From: Sabellastarte sp. h YS-2021
Taxonomy: Eukaryota; Annelida; Polychaeta; Sabellida; Sabellidae
Assembly: GCA_964017235.1 (NCBI GenBank)
Contig: OZ024931.1
Coordinates: 20,436,189-20,500,188 of the forward strand
Reading direction: 5' to 3'
DNA: 64,000 bases
Shown here: piece by piece, positions 1-10,889 of the stretch
Position numbering within the stretch: position 1 is the stretch's first letter
Layout of the letters: each line of letters opens with the position of its first letter
Notes under the pieces: generated by a model
What the model was told of the DNA's origin: nothing
What the model saw: only the letters and a program-made list of their open reading frames with translations
Database searches by the model: none
Translations under genes and position numbers: made by a program

Positions 1-125
1 CGCTTGGGGTCAAAAATTGGGTTCCGCTTCTGACACATACTTTGTATAATGCTGATATAAAATGGTACATTTACTGATTGATTTTGATTTAACTTTGCTT
101 TCAACACAGTTTATATATATTCATG
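1..125. other. Unassigned AT-rich sequence
   Basis: No recognisable coding, RNA or repeat signal was seen. A short reading frame beginning at 62 runs into a SINE remnant and has no coding character. Confidence 0.4.
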
Positions 126-250
126 TCACCACTTCCAGTTCAAATGGTGGAGGAAAGCAATGCATACTAGTTGGTCATCATTCTGCACTGAAAACCATCA
201 GCTTCCAGCAAATAATAACTAACTTCAAGATTTTCCAGCTGAAGTTTTGA
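126..250 (-). repeat. Decayed SINE fragment (family A/B middle part)
   Basis: The stretch with GGTGGAGGAAAGCAATGCAT, TAGTTGGTCA and TTCTGCACTG follows the middle of the SINEs at 6366 and 18761 in the same order. The tRNA-like head and the tail are missing, so it is an old fragment. Orientation is taken from those copies. Confidence 0.5.
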
Positions 251-1482
251 GCCCACAACTTGTGACGTGGGACACGAGTTTGTTATCCAGTATACCAGTG
301 TACCACAAAGGTTATCTAATGCAATAAAATACATTTAACCAATACATTGGAGGTCCAGTTGAATCAAATGTCAAGACCAGGTACCTACTTCTCAACCATT
401 TAACCGGGATTTCCAGTCAACGGGCATCCTCACACCAAACTGTTTTTCAATGAAAACACACCCTCCTAGTCGCTGCACGCCAGGAGATTTGGGAATTTTT
501 ACCAAGACATATGTTTCACAATGTTAATATTAATAGTGTATCTGTTGGTCACATCTGCTGGTTATGTAAATAAATTGTGCAGTTAAGAACTCTCGTAAAT
601 ATAATTTTCTATTAAGTGGAAACATTATAATTAATTATATGTATCCTAGCTTTATCAGGGTATTTTCTATATTGTGGTTATCACTTAAAAAAATTTATAA
701 CTGATGGGATTTGTTTGCAATAAAATTAACTTCATATATCTAAAGTCCTCTTAGATAGTAACTGACTTACTTTTTAATTTTTTTTTGTTAAGGAAGACAT
801 GTATATTCTTTACCCAATGTGCAGTAGACATGTACTTACTTTTGGTTGATCACTATTTACTCCCATCCTTGTAACAGGAAGATCTTGTAGTTCCAAAGTC
901 ACAATAGAGATAGTCAAGATAATCACTTGCTTTGCAGTTTATATTCAACTTCTCTGGTGTTGTTACATTTTAATAATCTATAATATTTATATTTCCGGTT
1001 TTAAAAATGACTATTACTGAATACATACTGCAGGTACAAAAGTATGTACATTAAGTATTGGTACAATTTCCAATTGTTTACATCCAGTACTTAATGTTTA
1101 TCCACTAGATTTCTGTCAGTGTACTACTGCGGCATGCTCCATAGACGAAGTTGACGTTCCATAACTGTAGTGCACTACATGATATGATGACAACACATAA
1201 ATTACACAGTACAGAAATTATGATATCATTTATACTCTACACATATCACCAAATAAGTACACGCGGTATTTATCATAAAATATCGATCAAAAGAAAATGT
1301 TGTATAAAGGACTGTTATATTTCTCAATAGAATTATCGGGATAATCAAATACATGTACATTTACCTAGCCAAACTAGCCTCGGCTAAGGCGATATATGAC
1401 CAATCCCATTATGTTATGAAACTTAAAAATGCTATTATTTAGAAGTATATTTAAATATACATTACAAATCAATCATGCCCTT
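251..1482. other. No gene recognised
   Basis: AT-rich sequence with no open frame of coding character, no splice-framed exon that could be supported, and no repeat matched elsewhere in the window. Confidence 0.5.
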
Positions 1483-1941
1483 TGTATAAGTCCAAGAATA
1501 ACAAATAACCACAGTGGTTTTCTCTGTCATGTGACCTTTCTTTGCTATTCTAACTATACCATTGGTGACATATATCCTTCATTTAATGCATTTTATCTAA
1601 GGAAAAGTGCTGTTTTGAAATGGAAAACCTTGTTACCACATATAAACTTCCAAAGACTGCTTTAGTGAGGTGTTCTGTATAATTATACTTTATTTACAGC
1701 CATTTCAAATTTTTAAGTGGAGAAAAGTTTATGGCGGCCATATTTAAGTCCTCTTTACAAAATTTAAGCCCACTACCAACCAGTTGAGCCCTTGGCTAAG
1801 CGCAAGACCAGTCTTAAATTATTTGTGAATACCACTAAGCCTAAGACAAAAGTCTTAGCAGTTTTGGGGCAGAAACTTGAGACAAAAGTCTCAACTTTGA
1901 GCCTACGCCCTGGCTAAGACCTTTCGTGAATATGGGCCCTG
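1483..1941. mobile_element. GGGCCC-ended MITE, copy 1 (left end missing)
   Basis: From the segment AATAACCACAGTGG through to the terminal CGTGAATATGGGCCCTG it matches the elements at 5658 and 30843 closely. Shared landmarks are the ACCACAGTGGT palindrome, a TCATGTGACC block, an AGTGGAGAAAAGTTTATGGC block and repeated TAAGACAAAAGTCTTA motifs. The left terminal inverted repeat is absent, so this copy is truncated. Confidence 0.75.
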
Positions 1942-2329
1942 GGTTGGTTTTCAAGAATAACATCACGCTTAAGTTGAGCCAAAATCACTTCAAGTTTTTT
2001 GGTTTTACTTGAGCTGGATCCCTTTTTTGAATAAAACCCCTAACTCCCAGAGATTGGACGCCAATTAAAGCAAGTAAATAGATAATGATGATCTTTCACC
2101 TGCAAGATGTCTTCAATGGAGCACTACGCCCTGTTGCACCTCATATTTTGGTCAAACTTTTATGTTGGCACTAATATTTAGTTCAAAAATTTCTGTGCTG
2201 GGCTCACGTGCTACAAACGAATGGACCCGTGTACTTTCAGTTATGGATCATCAAGTGGAAATCAAATACATACAGATGCGACTAGAAGGGAAGATGTGCC
2301 TGGACCTTAGCAGAGTGTGAAGCCCCATT

Positions 2330-2530
2330 TCCATATACGCGTGATCCGTCATGCGGTATACGGCATGCGATATACGGCTATTTTAACTTTGCAATAAAAA
2401 TGTAAGAGGTGTTTCTATATATGCGTGTACGGTATGCAGATCCGGTACTTATACTTTATGTAGAACTCATCAGGCTACTAGTACTGGTGCATGCCGTATA
2501 CCGCATCACGCGTATATGGAATAGGGGCTT
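2330..2530. mobile_element. Short MITE with long terminal inverted repeats
   Basis: A 201-bp element framed by AAGCCCC and GGGGCTT. Inverted arms of about 45 bp include CCATATACGCGTGAT on the left and ATCACGCGTATATGG on the right, plus the palindromic GCGGTATACGGCATGC block. No coding sequence fits inside. The target duplication could not be fixed, so no superfamily is assigned. Confidence 0.75.
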
Positions 2531-2615
2531 AAAACTGCAGTGATTGTTGTCAGTCATTGACATTAAATTTTGGTATGCACCTTTATAATACCTGTGATAT
2601 ATGTGACCTAAATAT

Positions 2616-3069
2616 TAGAGAGGTTTAGTGTTACGTTTTGGCAATCAAAACCTTAAACGCAAACGTATTTACGTCAGCATTAGATGTGTATCAGATGACT
2701 TTTAAGGGGTCAATTACGTTACGTTTTATACGTAAAGGCTTATTTACGTTCACTCACCCCTATCTATTTTATTTAAAAACTACACACTACAAATAAATAT
2801 GCCACAACCCCATATAGGCAGATAAATATGTAAACCACGTTTTGGTCAGCTTTCAGTTCACTATATTTTCCCATATGAATACCAGATGTCTGTTTACAAA
2901 TAATGTTTCTTTTTTATCACATCAAAGAAACTAAGCTGACCTGCACTCTTTCATATGGACGTATTGCTACACCCTCATTTAACAAACGTATCCTCTTCAA
3001 ACTTATCGTATCTCTTACGGAAATTATTTTACGTTAGGTAGCTATCAAACGCATCACTAAACCCCTCTA
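2616..3069. mobile_element. TAGAGAGG-ended MITE, copy 1
   Basis: A 454-bp element with imperfect terminal inverted repeats: TAGAGAGGTTTAGTG on the left and, in reverse complement, TAGAGGGGTTTAGTG on the right. The interior carries TTTACGTCAGCA, CCTATCTATTTTATTTA and CATATGGACGTATTGCTA. The same landmarks occur in the same order in the copy at 3159-4538. Ends in TA suggest a TA target, which is weak evidence for a Tc1/mariner-type origin. Confidence 0.75.
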
Positions 3070-3158
3070 TGATGAAGGCGAACTCAAAGAAAATAAGTAC
3101 AATTGCTTTGAATTCTAACCACAAAAGAATTAATTCAGTTTACCGTGTGTAATCTAAA

Positions 3159-4538
3159 TAGAGAGGTTTATGTTCCGTTTTGACTAAAAAAACGTAAACT
3201 TATGTACGTCAGCAGTAGATGTGTATCAGGTGATTTTTAGCGTTTTGGGGGTTAATTACATTACGTTTTGCAGGGGCGTAGGAAGCAATTTTTGGTTGGG
3301 GGGGGCGAGGAACTAGATTTTACCGACTCGACACCAGTATCAACAGACAGGCCATCCTTCATGCTATAGGCATTCACTGGGTATTTTTGGTGTGATTTGG
3401 TGTGATTCACCATTATAAATTATCAGAATTAACTAAAATCTTTTGTTAGGATGTTATTCGGTAAAGTTCCTTTACCAAAGGAAATCTTTGTGACGACAGT
3501 GTGACTGACATTAATCCTAAGTTTCCCCGACCTTGTTCGGGTAGAGAAATACATATAGTCACCTCTGCATTTAAAAGGTATTTCTAATATCTTGACTACA
3601 TGTTTCCAGAACTTGTGACCTTTCCTTCAAGAGCCTAGCTGAAACAATCTATTTTGAGCAAGGTTAATACCCAAACTGAGGGGGGTGTATGATCATTGGA
3701 CTGGCTTGGTGCAATAAACACACAGTAAAGAAAGAAGAGTTTTCTGGAAAAACTCTCATCAGCTGACAACTTGCTGTGCTAAACTGTTGCTCTGTGTGAA
3801 TTTGAAACTACATGTCTAAGTTCTAAATAATTAGCAATACGGTACATTAACTGTCGAAGATTACTATATGCATGATTTTGGTCCGCATAAGTGAAATGTT
3901 TCACAGAATTTTGCAAATCCCATGACAGGTTAACTGAAAATGTTTTATAGTTCAAATGGTAGCTTATACAATGGTACATATGAGCAGTGAATAGGGTAAA
4001 AGTGTAATTTGACCACATATTACTGAGTTACCTGTAAAATTTACATAACTTCAAAATTGGAGTTTAGTTTTCCTGCAAAAAGTTGGGGGGGGGGGGGGGG
4101 GGGCAAAAACATACCCCCGCCCCCCAACTTTATGGTTGCGGGGGCGACCGCTGCCCCCCCCCCCCCCCCCCCCCCAGTTCCTACGCCTATGTTTTGTACA
4201 TAAAGGGTGACTTCCTTACGTTCACCCACGCCTATCTATTTTATTTAGAAAGTACAAGATACAAATGAATATCTGATAGTTCCATATAAAGATACACATG
4301 TACAACACATTTTGGTCAAGTTTCAGTTCACTACATTTTGCCATAAAATATAAGAAACATATTTACAAAGCATGCTTCTTTTGTATCCCATCAAAGTGAT
4401 TACGTTGATCTACATTCCTTTATATGGACGTATTACTAAACCCTAATATAGCAACCGCTTCCACTTGAAACCTAAGGTATCTCTTATGGGAATTTGTTTA
4501 CGTTTCGTGCCTTTTTAACGGTGTACTAAACCTCTCTA
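3159..4538. mobile_element. TAGAGAGG-ended MITE, copy 2, split by an insertion
   Basis: Its outer parts (3159-3270 and 4191-4538) align in order with the 454-bp copy at 2616-3069, including TTTACGT..GTCAGCAGTAGATG, CCTATCTATTTTATTTAG and TATGGACGTATTACTA. The middle is displaced by the 3271-4188 insertion. Removing the insertion restores the internal order seen in copy 1. Confidence 0.75.
3271..4188. mobile_element. hAT-like non-autonomous insertion with G/C tracts
   Basis: Starts CAGGGGCGTAGGAA and ends TTCCTACGCCT, an imperfect inverted pair. The flanks ACGTTTTG and ATGTTTTG could be an 8-bp target duplication with one mismatch, which is the size expected for hAT elements. Near its ends are a GTTGGGGGG run on the left, a 19-base G tract (4085-4103) and a 22-base C tract (4154-4175). 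No transposase is visible. Open frames across the tracts are glycine/proline artefacts. Confidence 0.6.
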
Positions 4539-4974
4539 TTAATAAACGTAAGCCATCCTCTTTATAAAGTGTACCACACAGCTGGTCTTGGATGCATTCA
4601 GATGTTGGATTCAGATACTTGAACTAAAATTGTATTTAGAGTCAAATACTAGTAATTAGAAAACGTAATATTTGTGAAATGATGTTTTTAAAAACTTTCT
4701 TTTTGAAAATAAACTATGTTGAGGTCTGTGTAGAAGCTAATTTGCAATGATGCCTTCATTAATGCCTTAATCTAACAGTACTTTGCACTCTTTACGCTCT
4801 TTTATTTACATGCATTAAAAGAGATAACTTAATTTCCATTTCAAATCAACTGGCAGTAGTTACAACTAATACACAACCAACGCGAAGACCTTGTGCAATG
4901 AGTTTTCATTCTAGCCACCATATACTAGTGCATTATGATTCAACACAGCACTTCTGAGTGAAACGTATATTGTG
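4539..4974. other. No gene recognised
   Basis: AT-rich sequence between a MITE and a SINE remnant. Nothing supported on either strand. Confidence 0.4.
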
Positions 4975-5279
4975 ACGGGTAGTAAGAAGGGCAGAGGAAA
5001 CCAGTACATACATCTGGTCAAGGTTCTGTACTGTAAACTGTTGACCAATGGCAAACAACTTTCACCTTACCCAAATGAGGTCAGGCCGGTATTTGAACTC
5101 TGATCTCAGAGGCGGGAGGCGAGTGTGTTCTATTCTAATTCTAATTGGACTTTCATAGCGCTTAATCTCCCCTATTCAAAGGGGATTCTAAGGCGCAACA
5201 AAACAAAAACAGTCAACCAATTTCAATATCCAGGGACAGAAAAGAGTCCGAGTGTGGTACCACTGTGGGGCCCTGAGTC
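4975..5279 (-). repeat. SINE family B copy interrupted by a LINE 3' end
   Basis: Sequence from TGTGACGGGTAGT to GGAGGCGAGTGTG follows the body and tRNA-like head of the family B SINEs at 24473 and 48842. The rest of the head (GTGTGGTACCACTGTGGGGCC) resumes at about 5250, after the inserted LINE fragment. The internal promoter is therefore broken. Confidence 0.7.
5128..5248 (-). mobile_element. 5'-truncated CR1-like LINE 3' end inserted in a SINE
   Basis: Reverse complement of the LINE 3' tail seen at about 10560-10640. Shared words are ATAGCGCTTAATCTCCCC, GGGGATTCTAAGGCGCAACA and CAGTCAACCAATTTCA. It is flanked by CGAGTGTG at 5120-5127 and 5249-5256, an 8-bp target duplication. Only the 3' untranslated tail was inserted, as is usual for abortive target-primed reverse transcription. 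Confidence 0.75.
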
Positions 5280-5657
5280 ACATGATAAAACAATTGCCAG
5301 TTTCCCGACTTTCTTCAAGTATGCTGAGATGAAACCTAAACAAAGCATGATTATAATTACTCCCTGAATTGTTTGGTTAAGTTATCATATTGTTTTAAGT
5401 ATTCGTTAAATTGCTATTTTTGGAATGTTTTCGTTTACAGACCCCTGTGCAGATTTTATTTATTTATTTATTTTTTTGTAATCTTGCTAACAATGAACAG
5501 AATTCATGACATCTTGGGCGGATGGTAATAATTCTGCGCCTTTTAGACAGACTACTGTGGGGTTTGACCTCTGTTTTACTTGGGAACCGCACGCCATAAA
5601 AGGACCTAAATATAATATGTATGTCATGCATGGGGTAACGAAAGAGAGCATTTAATT
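5280..5657. other. No gene recognised
   Basis: Short AT-rich spacer with a TTTATTTATTTATTT microsatellite near 5457. No supported coding sequence. Confidence 0.4.
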
Positions 5658-6208
5658 CAGGGCCCGTATTCACGAAAGGTCCTAGACTTAGCCAGGTCCT
5701 AGGCTTAAATCCAGTTTTAAAGTTAAGACTTTTGTCTCAGCTAAGTTTTGTCTTAAACCGTTTTCACAAAGGATGACTTAACTAAGTCCAAGATTATCAA
5801 ATAACCACAGTGGTTTTTCTCTGTCATATGACCTTTCTTTTCTATTCAAACTATACTATTGCTGACATATATCCGTCATTTAATGCATTTCAGCTAAGGA
5901 AAAAAGTGCTGTTTTGAAATGGAAAACCTTGTTACTGCATATAAACTTCCCAAAGACTTCTTTGGGGAGGTGTTCTGGATAATTATACTTCATTTACAGC
6001 CATTTCAAATTTTGAAGTGGAGAAAAGTTTATGGCGGCCATATTTAAGTCTTCTTTATAAAATTTAAGCCCAAGACTGGTCTTAACTTCTTTGTGAATAG
6101 TGCTAAGACTAAGACAAAAGTCTTATTAATTTTTCTGTGAAAGTTAAGCCAAAAGTCTTAACTTTAAGCCAAAGCCCTGGCTAAGACCTTTTGTGAATAC
6201 GGGCCCTG
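5658..6208. mobile_element. GGGCCC-ended MITE, copy 2 (complete)
   Basis: A 551-bp element with both terminal inverted repeats: CAGGGCCCGTATTCACGAAA on the left and, in reverse complement, CAGGGCCCGTATTCACAAAA on the right. The subterminal sequence carries repeated AAGACTTTTGTCT motifs. The interior matches the copies at 1483 and 30843. No coding capacity and no certain target duplication. Confidence 0.8.
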
Positions 6209-6319
6209 AAGCTATTGAATGGTGACATTTTTGAGAGTCATCTATTTATCGCCAGACCCTCAGAAGAAGGATGAATTAGAATTGTGCAGTTATATCACAA
6301 TTTATTTTATATAATGCTT

Positions 6320-6906
6320 ACCACTAACTCCTGACGAGACTGAGATTATCATCTTTGGTTCTAAATTTAGATTTAGATTTATTTGTGGTTTTATGTCGCG
6401 TTCAACAGCTAGGGTCATATTTCGATGGGTAGTTTACGGGTGGAGGAACCAGTGCATACTAGTTGGTCAAGATTCTGCACTGTAAACCACCGGGCATCGG
6501 CAAGTAACTACCAACTTTCCAACATGAAGCGCCCGGCCTGAGATTCGAACCGGCGGCCTCAGATGTTGGAGGCAAGCACTATAACCGCTACACCACCGAG
6601 CCCCCCTTTGGTTCTAAAAGACAGAGGGATAAAGTGACAGCATGTTTTCCAATTGATATCTTGGGTAGTCCTCTCTGCCCTGCTTAGTCGGTCCAGAATT
6701 TGGGTGTGTGCTTCGATTCTGATTTTCTTATATCCAAACATTTCAGAATGTCTGCAATAGTTGTGTTGTGCAACTTGGTGACTTCAGACATGTCAGGCAA
6801 TTTCTTACTCATGATGCTTCTGTACTTGTGGCTAATGCTCTTCTTAGTAGTCGTTTAGATTACTGCAACTAACTTATCAGGAATCTCTCAATCTTTTTTT
6901 TACAGT
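6320..6906 (+). pseudogene. CR1-like LINE reverse transcriptase fragment, interrupted by a SINE
   Basis: Translated pieces match the C-terminal part of the reverse transcriptase in the better copy at 9700-10100. These include the ETEIIIFGSK-like stretch just before the SINE, then SPLCPA, a NLGVCFDSDF-like stretch, and HDASVL-like sequence in a shifted frame. It contains stops and frameshifts and is non-functional. The SINE at 6366-6605 sits inside it with a clear target duplication. Confidence 0.75.
6366..6605 (-). mobile_element. tRNA-derived SINE, family A, with 13-bp target duplication
   Basis: Read on the minus strand it begins GGGGCTCGGTGGTGTAGCGG (box A-like), carries the box B GGTTCGAATC, and continues into a core with GTTGAACGCGACATAAAACC. 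It ends in a TAAATCTAAATCTAAA tail. It is flanked by CTTTGGTTCTAAA at 6353-6365 and 6606-6618, an exact 13-bp target duplication. The pol III promoter boxes look intact. Confidence 0.9.
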
Positions 6907-7559
6907 GCACCCAAAATAATAACAAATATACTATTATAAAAATATACAAATTAGGCTTGAAAACCTACTTGGATTTTCTGGAAACAAATTTTACATGAAA
7001 ATAGCTCTGCAGTCAATGGTTTTTAATCAAAGCTACAAAATAATAGTATCCATGCATGGCTGATTCTAAGTTCTTAGTGAAAGAATGCATTTATCAAAAA
7101 CTTTTCTGCGAATGGGGAGTGGGGCTGCAGATAGGGGAGCATGCCCCGAACATATGGACCCTCTCCTTATTTAATGTTGGATTCGCCCCTGTTTAGTGTT
7201 GGAAATACAAACATCAATGTCAGGATCAATTTTCCACACTTAATCACGAGGACTTGTTGTCTAAAATACAACTTCAGGATCAACGTGTTTCAAAAGTCTC
7301 TGCCTGCTTGGTAGTTTGTTGTAAGATCCAATATTGTTAATGGTTAAAAGCTCAACCCGGCGACTTTAAACTGTTCATGAATTGAGGTGACACCGAAACT
7401 CACACTGTTCACATTGTTAAAGAACAAAACTGCAGTAAAACAGTGAAATATCAGAGATCAAGTATGACAAATATTTACAATGAAACTCACAGAGTTAAGG
7501 GAAAGTGCAGATAATTGCAAATACCATATTGAACTGTAGCTTTCATAAGCTACTATCTT
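6907..7559. other. Unclassified insertion within a decayed LINE
   Basis: The LINE reading stops near 6910 (TGCACCCAAAATA) and resumes near 7556 (TATTTTATCAGACACTAGTA). The intervening sequence has no coding character and matches no other repeat in the window. It could be an unrecognised non-autonomous element. Confidence 0.4.
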
Positions 7560-7870
7560 ATTTTATCAGACACTAGTAGATATACGAACTCTTGTTCTGA
7601 TGAAATTTCATTGGCTCATTAGGCTGCCTACTAAACATTGATCAGTGTTTAAAACAGCCACACTTGTTTACAAGTTTCTTCAGAGTGGTTTTCACAAGTA
7701 TTGAGCTCCATAGCTTTCTTCCTATAGATCTAGCAGTTTTTATAGTGCCAAGCACAGCCACAGTGTTGGTAATTTATTTGTGCTAAAGTGTAATCTTTAT
7801 ACTCAGAAGTCCAACAGTTTGCTAAAAGCTTTACGTTTGATGCTCCCTTTCAATATGGTCAAGGGCTTTG
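7560..7870 (+). pseudogene. CR1-like LINE C-terminal fragment
   Basis: Decayed remains of the end of the LINE polyprotein: CATTGGCTC for the LHWLP-like motif, then a KTATLVYKFLQ-like stretch (about 7650-7680), then an AKSFTFDAP-like stretch near 7815-7840. The order is that of the copies at 10150-10400 and 62090-62240. It is probably the continuation of the 6320-6906 fragment. Stops in all frames. Confidence 0.6.
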
Positions 7871-8469
7871 CTCTGGCACTCCAGAGCCCTCTTTTGGATA
7901 CCAAGCCATACACTTATAAAGATCCCACTACTCTGTGGGATTCTGCTCCTTTGTTTTTTGGGGGTTTTTTTGGTGCTTGGCTTTTAAGTACCAGTATGAT
8001 GGATGATCTGCAGGAACTCTGAGATGACCTCATTAAGGTAGCTGAAGGTTGAGAGTGCTTATGTGTGCTCTTGCCAGAGGCTCTAGTTTTGTCAGTGCAT
8101 GAATGGGGGCGCCACCCCAAGGCAAGCTTTGTGGGTTTGGTGAGATGCAGATTTTGAGAACTCGCAGTTCAATTCCTGGATCTTCTCCTCCTCAATGTTC
8201 TGTACCACTTTCCTATAGGAGTTTAAATATATTTTGTCATCAGGCAAATTTGAGGTTTTAAAGTTAGCTTCAATATTCATTGTTTATGTATATTGTACAC
8301 ATATGGCGCTTATAATAACGGAATAAAATAAAAAAATTAAAATATTTTCAATAGTACAGGAGTCCAGTGAAGAAAATTGTATCCAAAGCATGTCCAAATA
8401 AAGTTGATTATAGGAGGTACCACTGTATCTACATGTCTTTCACTCTTATCTAAAATACACTTCCTTCAT
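7871..8469. other. No gene recognised
   Basis: A minus-strand open frame (8092-8280) lacks homologues that I recognise and is not framed by splice sites. Treated as chance or decayed sequence. Confidence 0.35.
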
Positions 8470-10650
8470 CAAGTTTTCAGCTAATGCTGTAGTCAACCTT
8501 TACGAGCAATATGTGCGTGATTTAGTGGATGTTCTTGACAGGAGCGCACCACTGGTATCTAGACTGTCAAAGAAAGATTCTGTAGACTGGCTGTCTGATT
8601 CTTGTCGACGTGCACAGTCCTTAGGCACCAATATGAGGGAACTTGGCAAAGGGCCAAGAATCCATTGTACAGAAGTCTGCTTCATCGCCAAATTGCTCGG
8701 TGCAATGCACTTGTTAACAAGGATAAGTCAGACTATTATAGTCACGACTCTAGAAAATTATGGCATGTACTGCACAAAACCCTGAATAGGGTTTCTGAAG
8801 TGACAGTTCCATCTCACGAATCTGGAAAGTCATTGGCTTACCAGTTTGCCTCTCTTTTCTTGAATAAAATCAAGACAATTAGAGATACCTTTGTCCATTC
8901 TGGCACTGAGAATGATGTTTATCATCGTTCTGATCCTCCTAAAATTACTGCCTTTACTCAAGTTGCTGAAGATGCTGTTGATAAAATAATTAGAAACTGA
9001 CCTACAAAATCTTGCCTGTTGGATCCATGGCCAACATTTCTCATCAAGGAGTGTAGTGATATACTACTACCATCAATTATAACTTTGGTCAACTGTTCAC
9101 TCATGGAGGGTTATGTCCCTGATGGTTTCAAAATCACTGAAGTTAATCCTATTATCAAAAAGGCTACTCTTCTGGCAGTTGATTTGAAGAACTATCGTCC
9201 TGTATCTGGCTTTAGTTTCATATCAAAATTGGTTGAATGAGTGGTTGCTAAGCAACTATTAGAACACATCAATGATACAATGAGACAATCCATACTAGTC
9301 GGCATACAAAACAGGTCACTTGACTGAGACAGCTCTTCTCTCCATAAAAATGAAGTTCATCTATCCTTGTCAAGAGGCAAACTACTGCCTTGATATTGCT
9401 TGACCTCTTGGCAGCATTCGATTCTTAGTTGTCTTCAGACTTGGTTTGGAGTTGGTGGTTCTGTTTTGACATGGTCTGAGTGATATCAGTCAACACAAAT
9501 TGATTTTACTCTCTCTGATCTTTGTAAAGCCCTATTTTGTGTGCCCCAAGGTTCTGCCTTGGGTCCTTTATTGTTTTCATTGTCCACTACCCCCGTCAGT
9601 TTGGTTATTGGTAAATATAAAGGAATAAAGTCTTATTTTTATGCAGATAACACCCAAGTTTATGTCTATTTATCCCAGGAGAATTCATGTGCTGCCTTTG
9701 GACAGTTGAACACGTACCTAGATGATGTCAAAGAGTGAATGTCAACTAGTGAATTCAAATTGAATACAGAGAAGAGTTCATTGTATTTAGTTCAAAAAGA
9801 CAGAGGGATAAGTTGAAAGCATATTTGCCTACTACCATCTTGGGTAGTCCCCTTTGCCCTGCTGAGTCAGTCAAGAATTTGGGAGTGTGGTTTGATTCTG
9901 ATTTTTCCTTTTCCAAACAAGTTCAGAATGTCTGCAAAAGTTGTTTTGTGCAGCTTTGTGACTTTAGACATGTCAGGTGGTTTCTTACTCATGATGCTTC
10001 TGTACTTGTGGCCAATGATCTCGTTAGTAGTCATATGGATTACTGTAACTCACTTTTCAGGAGTTTCTCTAAGTTCAATCTTTGTAAATTACAGTGAATC
10101 CAAAAAGTGTAGCTAGAATCGTATCAAATACCAGTAGATACACCAGTATAACTCCTGTGCTTAAGAAATTGCATTGGCTTCCTGTTGAAAAGTCTTTAAA
10201 ACAGTCCACACCTTGTTCAGAAGATTCTTAACACTGGTTTTCCAAATAATTTGCTCCATATGTCTCTTCCTACAGCATTCTTACAGTATGAGGTGCAGTC
10301 TGTGTGGTGTTTTTTTGTTTTTGTTCCAACGCTCTATCCATAAATCTGTCAAGCAGTTTGGTTATAATTTGACCTTTGATGCCCTCAGTTTGGAATGCTC
10401 TTCCTTGTGAGATTTGTGCATCCCCTCCCTATCCCCTTTAAGAAAGCAGCTCAAAACCTACCTGTGCATCAAGGCATCATCCCATCTTAGTCTTACTCAC
10501 CCCTTGGCATTCTCGGAGTTGCTTAGCCTTTTTTGTTTCCCTAGATACTGAAATTGGTTGACTGTTTTGATTTTGTTGCGCCTTAGAGTCCCCTTTAAAT
10601 AGGGGTAATTAAGCGCTATAAAAGTTCAATTAGAATAAAAATTAAAATGT
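8470..10650 (+). pseudogene. 5'-truncated CR1-like LINE (reverse transcriptase, 3' tail)
   Basis: A non-LTR retrotransposon copy lacking the endonuclease. The linker region before the reverse transcriptase starts near 8480. Reverse transcriptase pieces follow in order: DPWPTFLIKECSDILLPSI (from about 9022), NYRPVSGFSFISKLVE (about 9190-9237), QGSALGPLLFS (about 9547-9580) and FYADNTQVYVYL (about 9637). The catalytic YADD box reads YADN, so one catalytic aspartate is lost. Several stops and frameshifts separate the pieces. The 3' tail at about 10570-10640 contains GCGCCTTAGAGTC and TTAAGCGCTATAAAAGTT, shared with 5128-5248 and 62396-62461. The family is the one seen nearly full length at 59.4-62.5 kb. 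Confidence 0.85.
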
Positions 10651-10889
10651 CTTCACCTCAGAAACATTGATCAATAAAAATGATTTTGTGATTTTACTAA
10701 ATAATTGTAAATAACTGTAAATGTACCAAATGTAAAAATATACCACAGAGAAATGCTGTGATTTAACAGCCGTTTTAAGTTAATAAATATGCTGAAAATG
10801 AATACTCGAAGGTATGTCTTCTAAAGCTGTTAAGATTCATAAAAATTGTTGATTTTTAAGAAAAACGTTAATGATGTGCTACTGTCACA

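Noticed and set aside
4041..4268. Glycine- and proline-rich frames on both strands
   Set aside because: They are created by the 19-base G and 22-base C homopolymers inside a transposon insertion.
6530..6605. Possible functional tRNA gene (boxes A and B in the right order)
   Set aside because: The tRNA-like part continues directly into a SINE body and cannot form a proper acceptor stem; it is a SINE head. The same applies to the other SINE copies.
7914..8280. Minus-strand frames near 8 kb with a Cys/His-containing stretch
   Set aside because: Short, without a recognised zinc-binding pattern or splice signals, and next to decayed LINE sequence.
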